Shown in pieces: positions 1 through 9,778 of a stretch of DNA of 25,818 bases (the first letter of the stretch is position 1; every line of letters starts with the position of its first letter). The stretch is from Batkoa obscura. Its lineage: Eukaryota; Entomophthoromycota; Entomophthoromycetes; Entomophthorales; Batkoaceae. The position numbers and the translations under genes are program-made. The stretch spans positions 1-25,818 of the forward strand of contig JASVEC010000247.1 in NCBI GenBank assembly GCA_030770535.1, in the 5' to 3' direction. The notes beneath the pieces were generated by a model. It was given only the letters and a program-made list of their open reading frames with translations. It ran no database searches and was not told the DNA's origin.

Positions 1-1
1 A

Positions 2-202
2 ATCTCCGATAAAGCACATTGGTGGTTAGGTAGAATGGTGTTTTTATTAGCATTTGCTAATATAGTCTATGGTATTGTATTAATAGGAAACCCAGTCTAT
101 TTCTGGATACCTACAGGAATTATAATCGCTGGAGGAGTTGGTGCCTTTACATATGGCCAAATATCATCGAAAAAAACTCAAGAAATTAATGGAAAAGTCT
201 GA
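2..202 (+). CDS. DOMON/cytochrome b561 protein, 3' end only
   Basis: The reading frame is open from base 2 to a TGA at 200-202, giving 66 residues of the C-terminus of a gene that begins outside the window. It opens with S-D-K-A-H-W-W-L-G-R, which matches I-Q-D-K-I-H-W-W-L-G-R of the intact protein at 12554-13576. The His in AHWW is therefore the last of the four b561 haem-binding histidines. The piece also holds the final two membrane helices and a short lysine-rich cytoplasmic tail. By family knowledge these proteins carry an outside DOMON haem domain joined to a b561 core that passes electrons across the membrane. It is one of three relatives in the window. Identity as a b561 paralogue is clear, but the N-terminal domains are not visible. 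Confidence 0.9.
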   Translation: MSDKAHWWLGRMVFLLAFANIVYGIVLIGNPVYFWIPTGIIIAGGVGAFTYGQISSKKTQEINGKV

Positions 203-477
203 TTTGTATATTTTAATCTAATAAATTTTGTTTTATACTAATTAATCACTGTAATGATCAATCCTTTAACAATACAAAATCATATCTCCAAATAAAAATT
301 ATCATTTAGTTTGTACAAATGTGTCGTAATAAAGTATTGACTATTACTTTCATAAACAGCATGTTAAAAACAATCAAATATAAATATAAATATCTTGGGT
401 TAAAAAAAGGGGGCTTCGTTTTAAAACCACCTTTAATTTAAGTCCTGAAATTTAAAGTAATTACTTGAAAGTACAAC

Positions 478-616
478 TATTGCAATCTCTTATGACCTAA
501 TTTGCGGTAATTTTTAGAGTCGCTGTCTGCTTATTTTTATAAAGTCAAACTCTAATTTTAGCAAGATTTTGTTTTTAAATGGATAATTAACTAGATCGTA
601 ATAGAGTTGCAACAAC
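478..616. repeat. Small inverted-ended repeat, family B, copy 1
   Basis: This 139-bp block aligns along its length with 12128-12272. Its ends are imperfect inverted repeats, TTGCAATCTCTTATGAC on the left and the reverse complement of ATAGAGTTGCAACAA on the right. The shared interior includes TAAAG(T/C)C, TTAGCAA-ATTTTGT and GGATAATTAA-like stretches. It looks like a second, older MITE-like family unrelated to the TATGGGG family. No coding capacity. Confidence 0.5.
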
Positions 617-967
617 TATAGCTTAAAATGGCAACTTTTGCCATATTTTTCTGTTTTTATTAGGTAATTTATAAAGCAATTCGACCTTTTGTGGCGCAAG
701 CGGCAAAAGTAATTAATTGTAACTATAGAATCGATTATAAAGTTGGCTAACTATCATAAAAAATTTCAAAGCTTTATTCATTATAATAATAAAGTGACGC
801 TCTCCACTATAATATTAGTTTTTTTATCTTTTGGAGAGCTATTTTGAGCTAATAAAAAGTATCCAAAGTTATATTATTGGCAATTATAGAATAGAGCCAA
901 TTGCTTTTATACTGAAGTAAAATTAAAACTTAAAATAATTCTATTGGAAATTTAAAAATGAAACGAC

Positions 968-1056
968 CGTTGTAGCCTATGACCTATTTTTTGCATAAAC
1001 TATCTTATACAATTAATAAGGTTTTAAAGTCAAAAATTGTGCTAAGACAGGCGAAT
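968..1056. repeat. Small repeat, family B, worn copy
   Basis: GTTGTAGCCTATGACC followed by TTTTAAAGTCAAAAATTGTGCTAAGA resembles the left two-thirds of the repeat at 478-616. The right end is not recognisable. The match is partial, so this copy is tentative. Confidence 0.35.
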
Positions 1057-1518
1057 TAACATGGATGAGTTAAAATACATTAAAATCAAAATAATTTTTT
1101 CCAAGTTTGATAAGTAAATTCCGTAGAAGTAGTATTATTAAATGAAAAAAATAACTGGAGTAGTGTTTTTATTATTTTTCTATTTATAGACAACTTGGGA
1201 TTTTAAAAAAATATCTTAGCCTCTAATGAAAAAAAACATCTTTACTTTAGTTTTTATAGTTAATTTAGTATTTTTGCAATAAATATTAAAAGGGAAAAAA
1301 GTTGATCCTTGGATTAAAGTTAATCTACTTTATGATATAGGCGCTTGAGCATTATGCAACTGTTGAAAACCTTATACATACCTTGATATTTAGATAGAGT
1401 TCCCTGCCTGTAGATACTTTGAAGTTATTTTATCTTACAAAAAACGGAAATAAATATTAACATAAAAAAAATGTTACATTTCGGAAAGGCTAAAATCCAA
1501 AATGTACTTTTATTAACA

Positions 1519-1621
1519 TATGTGGGTGTTTTTTTGGCTTCATTATTTTTTCCATCTTTTAAGCACCATTTGAGCGGAAAAATTGCTAGTAAAATTCTTA
1601 AACACAAAATACATCTTCATA
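1519..1621 (+). mobile_element. 100-bp MITE (family A), copy 1
   Basis: Begins TATGTGGGTG and ends CATCTTCATA, the terminal inverted repeats of family A, with TTTTTGGCTTCATTA just inside the left end. Orientation here and below is defined as the strand reading TTTGGCTTCATTA. The core contains the family's short palindrome around GCGCTATTTGAGCG (here slightly changed) inside a TTTTCCA...GGAAAA arm pair. Non-coding. Confidence 0.85.
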
Positions 1622-2183
1622 TTCATTCGTTGATGATGCACCATTATTTTTACTTATTATATCGTTCTAAGTCTATATAATAAGTTATTTATAAATAAAG
1701 TAGTAATTCATCAAAAACGACAATATTTTTATACTATATATTCAAAACCTGATACAATATTTATATCACTTCACTGTACTAGGATGTTAAAAGTTAGTTT
1801 TATACTCATCTACAACTTTGATATTCTATTTTCAGCATTATGTGAAAAATAAGGCTTGCTCAACGATTTTAAAGGCTATTGCCAGTTTAAATTAAATTCG
1901 CTATTTTATTTTTGAAGTACAATAAAAACAAACAATAATTATCTTAGTAAAACTATAACAAGAATTGATCTTTGAATTAATTTACAAAAATATGTATAAC
2001 TATAAATGTTATTTAGTTTAAATAATTTTTATTTTAAAAAAATAGAATTCTTGCTTTATTCTCATTTGTTAGTGAAATCTTTAATTTATTAATTTATTAA
2101 GCAACCATAAAAATAAACCAGGTGACTAAATTCAAAAGTATAAAATCAGAATAAAAAGATTATCTTATCTTTTAAAATCAAAC

Positions 2184-2992
2184 ATGAAATTCATAGATTC
2201 TTTTTTGTTTGTTTCATTCTGTGTTACAAACGTATTCGGGGCTAATAGTAAGTGATTAGCAACATTTTTTATTTAGTATTAATCATTTTTTATTTAGACT
2301 GCCCAGAAGAAAATTTATGTTTTGATGTACAAACGAGTGGTGATGAAGCTAAATTTACAGTAGAGGGCCCAAAGGAGCTTGGTGGATAGCAGTTGGCCTT
2401 GGAACCGGTATGGAAGGCTCTGAGATCTTCGTAAGTGCTTAGTGGGATTCTTTTACTCTGATACTAATTCTTTGTCTAACAGATTACATACTTTGACGAC
2501 AAGAACAAGCCTAAAGTAACACATGCTAAAGGCACAGGCCATGAACCACCAAAGCAAGTTGATTCTAAAGATATTAAAAATTGATGATAAAAGCAGTAAA
2601 ATAGCAGGCAATAAGAGGATAATTTCATTTACTAGAAAGAAAGAGAGAGTTTCAGTGAAGGCTTGGATATCAATAATAAAGGAAGCAATGATTTTATTTG
2701 GGCTTATCATAAAAACAAACCAAGTTCTAAAGGCGAGATTACTCATCATTTAAAGAAAGGTACTTTTGAGTTAGATTTAGCTTCAAAAAGCTCTACTTCC
2801 GACAATGGTAAAGCTAGCACCTCCTCTAGCAACGATAAATCTAATACCCTTTCTGATTCTAAAAGTAAAAGCAGTTCCAATTCTGAGTCTACTGGTAAAA
2901 AAGATGGACCTTCAAGTCATTCTATTGTAAACTTTACATTATCTTCCCAACTTTTATTTGTAGCCTATTTTGCCACTTTAAGTTTATTTTAA
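2184..2992 (+). pseudogene. Decayed DOMON-domain surface protein, GPI-like tail
   Basis: ATG at 2184 starts a signal peptide (M-K-F-I-D-S-F-L-F-V-S-F). An intron with GTAAGT and TTTATTTAG ends leads into C-P-E-E-N-L-C-F-D-V and E-G-P-K-E-L, matching C-P-S-Q-A-P-F-C-F-N-I and E-G-P-K-D-A of the intact DOMON-b561 protein at 12554-13576. A second intron sits at about 2430-2481. The frame is broken three times: one base is lost near 2383, and frame changes occur in the A-run near 2577 and in the GAAAGAAAGAGAGAG stretch near 2640. The last part (2663-2992) reads F-I-W-A-Y, as M-V-W-A-Y in the relative, then a Ser/Lys-rich stretch and a hydrophobic C-terminus. That tail suggests a GPI-anchored DOMON protein without the b561 core. 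It is a host gene in decay. Confidence 0.8.
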
Positions 2993-3562
2993 TATAGCAA
3001 CTCCTCCCTAATAAATATAAATCAAGTACAGTATTAAAGAAATTTGTTTTTTACTTATTTATTTTCAATCTATATCAGTTACATAAATCAATCGATTAGT
3101 TGATCCCGCTTTCTTATGCCTGTTTAGCCCCTCTTAAATATTTTGAAATTAACTAATGCATATTAATTTATTATAAAAACAACCTTAATTGTATGCTAAC
3201 TTATCAATAATGCGCTATAAATATATATTAAACATTTAATAACGTTAAATTTAAACTTACAGAAATCAAATAAAAGTTAGATTATTTCAAAATTAGCCAA
3301 CTATTTTTGACAACCTTTATCTAATCATATATTTTGTTATATAATATTTGCAAAGGAATTATAACTATAATAAAATAAACAGCAATCATATTTTAAATTA
3401 TCTCCATAAAATAGAATAAAATTTACCAATCATTCAAAATTGGGGGATGGTCTAAAATAAAAAAAACTCAAATTTTTATAGCATAAGCAAGTTTAATAAA
3501 TTTACAAATCGATAAAAAATAGTTTTAAAAGGCACTATAGGGTATTAAATAATACCAATTCA
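2993..3562. other. Gene-free spacer
   Basis: AT-rich sequence between the 3' ends of the decayed DOMON gene and the RRM gene, which converge here. A GGGGATGGTCTAAAAT string near 3441 recurs in similar form near 6044 and 23253 (GGATGGTTTA). No coding signal, RNA gene or full repeat was recognised. Confidence 0.5.
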
Positions 3563-4988
3563 CTATTCCCCCTTTTTCTTGAAATCCCCTTTGAAAGGGC
3601 GAGTTGATAAATTAGGAGGGGGGAAGTAAACAGAGGTAGGGCTTGGGGTATTGTTTGGTGGCTGGCCTCCATAGCTAAAATAATAATTTCGGTTTTGTCT
3701 AAATAAAGTAAAATGGGATTAAAAAACAAAATTTAGAGTTATAAAAAGCTGACCTGATCTTTCCATCTGAATCCCGAGTAAGAACTGTGTATGGTACCCA
3801 AAATCCGTTGGTATGTATTTTCGACTTCTGATCCCTGGAATTAGAAGCGCCATTCTTTTTAGACTCTTTTGTATCAGCTTCAGGAGTGAAAATAGGGACT
3901 GGATTGTAATATTGCGGGTAAACGTAGGGAACATCAGTCATTTCTGAATAGGCAAGCTTCTTTCCAAAGAACTTATGCTTTGGAATATTATAATTATCAT
4001 AAAGGTTTGTATTAACTTTAAACTGTACTTTTAAGGTACTTCCATTCCATTTTTCCCCATCACATATATTGATAGCATTAACACAAGACTCACGATCGAC
4101 ATATCTAATAAAAGCGAATGCATAATCATACTTGGGACGATTAATATAGTTGAGCGACTCGATCTCTCCATACTGGATAAACTTATCCTCTACTTCTGGA
4201 TGAGTGAAATTTTTATCTATTTGCCCAACAAAAATGCTATTGAAATCGAGATTACGCGGAGCTTTATCTGGAGAGGAAGCCCACTCAACTGCCCAATCGC
4301 CATCATTCTTGATGTTTGTGTAAGCAGCAATAGCGTCTTCACGGAAACGATATTTGACGAAGCAAGAGCCATTATAAGCATCTATAGTCTTACTTCGAAT
4401 CATCTTCAAGGACTCTATAGGACCATGCGATGAAAGCCCTTCCTTGAGGAACTTTTCTTTTATACTACCAATGTTACTGATAAACAAGGTTCTGTTTACT
4501 CTGGCCTTTTCAACTCGAATTTGGCGGCCATCGATAATAGTGTTAGGGGACTCCTTCAATGCTCTTTTAGATGCATCCAAATCTTTAAATTGAACAAAAC
4601 TGTATGGGCGATTCATATTATCTTTAAGAACCTTAACATTTAAAAGTTCACCCCAATGACTAAAATGGGCGGTAACACTTTTATGAAGTTCATTTTCGGT
4701 TTTTGAGGATACTAAACTGGCAACAAAAAGGCAGGCTTCGGGATCGAGTTTTCGACTAGAATCACTATTCAAGCCACTGCTCATTGTTTCAATATCAATA
4801 TCTTCCGAACAACTGCTCGTACTATTGTCGTCATCATAATCATCAAGGGAAAGATTTGCAAATAATTTATTCACCTTTCCTAATTTATCGCTATCGTTTT
4901 GCATACTGTTTCTTTTATAAAATCTTTGTAGTTTACTAGAGTGCTGATCAGAATCTGACTTGGACATTAATGTTAGTATTAATTTCAA
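3563..4988 (-). CDS. Three-RRM RNA-binding protein, two exons
   Basis: Exon 1 is 4988-3754 and exon 2 is 3698-3563. The 55-nt intron (3753-3699) starts GTCAGC and ends TTTATTTAG. Reading through it would give an implausible hydrophobic end; splicing instead gives a Tyr/Pro/Asn-rich tail ending at TAG. The product is 456 residues from the first ATG, or 449 from the second (position 4967), which begins M-S-K-S-D and may be the true start. After an acidic Ser/Asp-rich leader come three RRMs, at about 84-163 (RNP2 LFVASL, RNP1 RPYSFVQF), 164-242 (LFISNI) and 248-326 (IFVGQI, YAFAFIRY). Proteins of this layout bind single-stranded RNA and act in mRNA processing, decay or meiotic regulation. The layout recalls fission yeast Mug28-type proteins, but I cannot fix orthology. 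A possible GTAAGT donor near 5088 hints at a 5' leader intron. Confidence 0.87.
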
Positions 4989-6064
4989 TATAAATGCAGA
5001 CTAATGCTAGTGCTCAAGAAACAACTTTTAAAATAGATCAAATTATTTTTTGAAAGTCTTTTATATATATCGAAGTGATTTACTTACCTCAATTTATATT
5101 ATTATGGAATCTGCTATGAAACTGGATAAAAGATGAAGTTACCACGTGTGTAAAACTTTAATATAAGAAATGATAAAAAAATGAGTCATATCGGAATCGC
5201 TCTCACAAATATGTCTTATTTATATGGCTACAACTTATGGCAAAGCTTATTGAATTAAGTGATAACAGTTTTGAAGCAAAATCTATGGTGCTTGGTAGAT
5301 GCTTAGTTTAGTAATCTTTTTAACTTTAAGATAAGATTAATTTATATTGTAGTTTAAGTTATATATGATATGAAAAGCTAAAACAATAATACATACTACA
5401 ATAAATATGATAAGATGTTGTTGTCTGTATTTTCTAGGATGTATTATGCATAATTTCATTAACTTTACTGTATTATATAGTGGCATTTAAATTACAAAAT
5501 TTTGGTACAAGTATAAGATTGTTATAATACTAAATATGGTTTGATTTCAATCATAAAAGTGTAATCCATTAATCATAGTATAAGTTTTAAATTACTGATT
5601 ATTTTAGGGCCTATTTAAATCTAAATTTTATACATTTAACAAAAAGTTAAACAAAGCCTACTTTTAAAGTTAATTTTCTGATAATGTATACTATTAAATC
5701 AATTTGACTTTTATACGTTAAAATTTGTATTTATTTACTTTAACAACGAACTATAATTTTTTATCATATAAATATTTACTAAGCTTTATAATAAAATCAA
5801 TATAGATAAAATTGAATCTCAGGTATTCAAAAAACACAGTTATTTTTTATTTTTTAGTCACAGTGTTTAGCATTTATTAATATATTATATATATATTAGA
5901 TCTAAAGAATTAGAAATAAGTGTAAAAATAGTACTTATGTCTTAGTATTTTACTTTGATCCGACTTTAATACCTTTGTATATTATTAAAGCATTTCTTTC
6001 TATCTGTTATTCGAACTTTCGTAAATCTGTTTATTCTTTATTTTTGGATGGTTTAAAATCCACT
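4989..6064. other. Upstream region of the RRM gene, no clear gene
   Basis: Holds the promoter side of the RRM gene, then AT-rich sequence up to the transposon island. The part at 5101-5320 is less AT-rich and contains short open stretches on the + strand (for example ATG at 5181, 25 codons). They do not join into anything I recognise. No repeat copies were identified. Confidence 0.45.
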
Positions 6065-6853
6065 ATTTAGAGATGTCTAAAGACTTCATTTTTTTATTAA
6101 AAGGACCCAACGCAATTTAATTATTCTATTACAATATATATTCCAAGTTAGCAGGATTTCTACTAAATTTAATAGAAATTCCCAAATTAACAAGGATTTA
6201 CTATTATAACTTATATATTGATATTAGTCAAAGTTGTAATATGTAAATAAATACATGTTTTTATAAAAGTTTATTAGGAAACATTTATTGTTAATTACTT
6301 TACAGCCAATATTCCAGATTCTATCGAATAAATAAATAATTTTAGTTTTACCGTTATATTATTAATATGTCGCTAAGCTAATAAATAGTTGCATCTAAGG
6401 GAGTGATTAGCCTTAAAAGTGCAATTAATCATCTTTATATAATACAAGCAATATAATAGTTTTTACTTGTTATCGTAACTGCTTGTTTTTTAACTATTTA
6501 TTAACCTAACTATTAGTAGTTTAAGCAATACTAGCATTTAACATTTGATTTCTAACATCTAATAAACTACCTACTTGGTAAATTTTTAAATTTTTAAATT
6601 TTTCGTCATTCTTATAAGCCAGGGTTAATTTTTTGTTTCTTTGTTTTCTATAAACTTGATAATTTTGGGATTATATTACTTTTTTTGATTTATCAGACAT
6701 TAGATAGTAATGTAGTTTATTATTACGTTTAATAAAATATAAATATCTTTTAATATCTTAACTTGTTGTTTTTTTACATTTTTATATTTAATACTTTTTA
6801 AAAAAATTGCGTTAATTTTCTTATTATTAACAGTTAAACTATTGATTTTATTA

Positions 6854-6957
6854 TATGGGGATGTATTTGTGTGTCTAACAATTTTACTAACAATTTTTTC
6901 GCTTAAATAGCGCTCAAAAAATGCAAAAAACACTGAAGTCAAAAAAACACTCTCATA
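6854..6957 (-). mobile_element. 100-bp MITE (family A), copy 2, inside the old transposon
   Basis: Starts TATGGGGATGTATTT and ends CACTCTCATA. The interior carries the AATAGCGCTC palindrome and is read on the - strand relative to the other copies. It interrupts the old transposon where the young copy reads ATTTTATTATGCTCGCAAAT: ATTTTATTA lies on one side and AAACAAATCTCAA on the other. The exact target duplication is blurred by the TA-rich site. Confidence 0.9.
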
Positions 6958-7120
6958 TTTATAAACAAATCTCAACTTTTAAAATTGATTAATGTTTTTT
7001 TGATTTAATACTTGGGGCCACTTTTCTATTATGAGATTTCTTTAAAATGCTTGTCAATTACATTTTTTCCATAATGCTTAGGAAAAATTAAAATCAAAAT
7101 TTTATAAATTTTTTTAAATA

Positions 7121-7225
7121 TATGGGGATATTTTTTTTGGTTTCATTACTTTCTCCATTTTTTAAGCGCTATTTGAGTGGAAAGGCTGTTGGCAAAGTCC
7201 TCAAACACAAAAACACCCCCCCATA
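7121..7225 (+). mobile_element. 100-bp MITE (family A), copy 3, inside the old transposon
   Basis: Starts TATGGGGATATTTTTTTTGG and ends CCCCCCCATA; both inverted ends are well kept. It interrupts the old transposon at the site matching TTTAAACATATAGTGTAG of the young copy, leaving TTTAAATA to the left and TAATATAAAA to the right. This fits a short TA or TATA target duplication. Confidence 0.9.
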
Positions 7226-7749
7226 TAATATAAAAAAATTTGAGATTTAAAATAATTTTCTATATCTGCTTATATATTAATTTTTATAAACTCAAATAAA
7301 GGCTTTTTAGTTATTAAACTAATTAAAGAGTTTCCTGCACATATTAAATTATAATTTAATATTTTAGGTAAGTAATTAAAACAGACTTTTCTAGTTATAT
7401 TATTATCTCCTAAATATAAGGTACTAAATCCTGATATTAATGTAGCTTGTTTATTACAATAATTTAAATTTACTAAATCTAGTTTTATTTTTATTTTTGT
7501 TTTTATTTTTATATTTTACTTAAAGTTTAAAATTATCATACAGCTTTTATTAATTTTTTAATAGTTTTGCGAAATCTGGTACCCAGTGGCTGAATTCAGA
7601 AGGCCTTAGCTTATGTAACCAACAAAAACTTGAATCATGGAGAATAGTACTTAATAGACTACGGAATATGTAAGACAGATAGAATAAATAACATTACTGT
7701 AAATCTACGTAAAATGCTATCAGAAAAATTTAGAGTTTTTGTTAAAAAG

Positions 7750-8213
7750 TGTGAAATATCGCTTTGTCAGTCCCATGGTTAATTATAACATAACAATCGC
7801 CTAAGCTGTTGTGTTCTCGAGCTCAGAGGAAATCAATCCCATGTTCTTATTTTGATTTGTTATGAGAATTTCTAGCTCCATCCTAAAGAATATCATCTTC
7901 TCATTTTGATATTTATACTTTTCAGAGTATAAAAGAGTTTACAGAGTATAGTAGTTCAAGGCTTTTTAACTGAATTAATCCCTGATATCTCGAACATTTA
8001 ATAAAGCCACTAAGTTTTCTTAATAGTATTTTACATAGATTTTACATTAGTATTGTCTATTCTATTTGTCTTATATAGCTTGTAACCTATTACGTGCTAT
8101 TCCTCATAATTCAAGTCTACCTTAGTCACATAAACTAAGACCTTTCGACTTATAGTGTAGTCAACCCAGCAATAACTGTTCTTGACTCCAAACCCTGAGT
8201 ACCAGATTTCACA
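7750..8213 (+). mobile_element. Solo LTR (fossil) nested in an opposite-facing LTR of the same family
   Basis: A 464-bp block starts TGTGAAAT and ends ATTTCACA, with AAAG on both sides as a 4-bp target duplication. A TATA-like TATAAAAGAG at about 7928 fits the promoter part of an LTR. Its sequence aligns with the two halves of the surrounding LTR in reverse orientation. It appears whole as an LTR, with no body genes attached. Confidence 0.88.
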
Positions 8214-8231
8214 AAAGTACAATATTAAGAA

Positions 8232-8332
8232 ATGAAGGTATTCTTTTGGCTTCATCGCTTTTTTTATTTTTGAGCGCTATTTATGTGGAAAATTCATTAA
8301 TGAATTCCCTAAACACAATACATCCTCAAATA
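8232..8332 (+). mobile_element. 100-bp MITE (family A), copy 4, inside the outer LTR
   Basis: Carries CTTTTGGCTTCATCGC, TTGAGCGCTATTTATGTGGAAAA and CACAATACATCCTCA in family order. The left end (TGAAGGTATT) is worn. It lies between parts of the - strand LTR, so it arrived after that LTR. Confidence 0.8.
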
Positions 8333-8870
8333 GTTCAGTCAAAAAGCCTCGAATTATTGTTCTAAAATCTATTTTATACTCCAACAAGTATGGATATCAA
8401 AAGGGGGAGAGAACGTCCTTCGGAATCACAAGACATAAACTCTCATAGCAAATCAAAATAAAAGCTTGGGATTAATTGTGCCTGAACTCGAGAACACAAC
8501 AACTTGAGTAATTGTTATGTTATAGTCAATCATAGAGCTGGCAAAACGATATCTCACAGCTTCATTAAATGTTTTTTTAAGTATTAATATAAAGTTTATA
8601 TAACTCATATAACTTTTTGTTAAAAGATTTTCTTATCTTTATTTTGCTTTTTATTGTTATATTTATTTTGTTTTTTATTATTATATTCATTTTATTTTAA
8701 AATACCTTTTTTCTAATTATATACTGGGCATATATATCGTATAAATCTGTTTTTCTTACTGTGTTTAAGATTACTTAATATATATTTAAAAAACATTAAT
8801 CTAGATACTGCTTTATCTTTTAAATTATTAAAATATTTATTATACATTATTCTTTTGCTTTTATTTAACA

Positions 8871-8975
8871 TATAGGGATGTTTTTTTGGCTTCATTATTT
8901 TTTTCATCTTTTAAGCACTTTTTGAGTGGAAAAATTGTTAGTAGAATTCTTAAACAAAAAAAATACATTTCCATA
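8871..8975 (+). mobile_element. 100-bp MITE (family A), copy 5, inside the old transposon
   Basis: Starts TATAGGGATGTTTTTTTGGC and ends TACATTTCCATA. The old transposon reads on across it: the left flank matches the young copy's CTTTTATTTAATATATA, and the right flank TATTATCTGAT matches its continuation. Confidence 0.9.
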
Positions 8976-9324
8976 TATTATCTGATAAATGTTTATTGCT
9001 TTTCTTTTTTTATTAAATCTTGATGAAATAACTGGGTTATTGAATAAATATTATACTGATTTCTATCATATCAAATTCAAGACCTTTATACTCATTAAAA
9101 AAATATATCAAACCTATAATTAATAATAATGCTACTTACTGGTTTTTATTTTTTTATTTTTGTTAAAGCATTGATTTTATATATTGTTTGATTAAGTTTA
9201 TCATTGTCAATGGTAAACTTTAATGATATTTCTTTTTTTTTGTTTTATTACAAAATCCCATAAACTCTGGATTATCATAACCAATTGCTAAAATTCATGT
9301 AAACGGATTACAATGTTTATATAA

Positions 9325-9349
9325 TATGGGGTTGTCTGAATTAGTTTCA
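9325..9349 (+). repeat. Left terminal inverted repeat of the young transposon
   Basis: TATGGGG, one variable base, TGTC and then TTTCATTA. The partner is 11763-11789 on the other strand. The MITEs start with the same TATGGGG-TGT and also have TTCATTA about 20 bases in. Confidence 0.88.
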
Positions 9350-9778
9350 TTATTTTATCCAATTTTTGAAAAATTTTGTATTTTAAAAACTTCGCTTAAA
9401 ATTCTATAAAATCACATCTTTTATTAAAACAAAAGTACCCAAACACAGTTCTAAATCATTCTATTATAGCTCATACTGTAAGTTAGTTGAATTTCTACTA
9501 GATCTTAGATACATGTTCTTATAAAGCTTAATTGAGAAATATTTATTATCAACTGCTTTATAACCAACATTGTAGATTTATTATCAAATAAATAAACTAC
9601 TTTAATGTTATAATTACATTATTAATATATTGCCAAGTTAATAAATAGCTGCATGGGAGGGAATGGTGAGCCCCAAAACTATAATTAACCATCCCTATAT
9701 AGTACAAGTAATAATAGTTTTTACATATTATTACAGTTACTTGTTCTTTGACTATTTATTAACTTAGCTATTAATAAC

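Larger units (their letters stand above)
203..2183. other. Gene-free AT-rich spacer with small repeats
   Basis: About 2 kb with no supportable host gene. It holds two copies of a 90-145 bp repeat (478-616 and a worn one near 968-1056) and one 100-bp MITE (1519-1621). A short inverted repeat, GCTCTCCA...TGGAGAGC, lies at about 789-840. The two open frames of 60-69 codons around 1425-1680 are the MITE and its flanks read on either strand, not genes. Confidence 0.6.
7568..8558 (-). mobile_element. Solo LTR of an LTR retrotransposon (fossil), itself interrupted
   Basis: Read on the - strand, it runs from TGTGAGATATCG (8558) to ATTTCGCA (7568), the TG...CA ends usual for LTRs. Its own sequence is about 430 bp, in two parts (about 7568-7749 and 8214-8558), and matches the second LTR at 7750-8213. 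It is split by that second LTR and by a MITE at 8232-8332. It sits in the old transposon, and its flanks GTTT and GCTT look like a worn 4-bp target duplication. No internal retrotransposon genes remain, so it is a recombination remnant. Ty1- or Ty3-type cannot be told from the LTR alone. Confidence 0.85.

Noticed and set aside
1291-1440. Faint resemblance to a retrotransposon aspartic-protease segment
   Set aside because: Too short and without matching neighbours or terminal repeats; could be chance in AT-rich DNA.
1425-1680. Open frames of 60 and 69 codons on both strands
   Set aside because: They are family A MITE sequence and its AT-rich flanks; the same MITE recurs elsewhere without an open frame.
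2453-2753. Open frames on both strands inside the decayed DOMON gene
   Set aside because: They are other-frame readings of sequence that aligns with the DOMON relative.
7750-8562. A single 800-bp element defined by the inverted TGTGA(A/G)ATATCG ends
   Set aside because: The inner 7750-8213 block has its own TG...CA ends and a 4-bp duplication, and the outer arms align as one reverse LTR, so two nested LTRs explain the pattern better.
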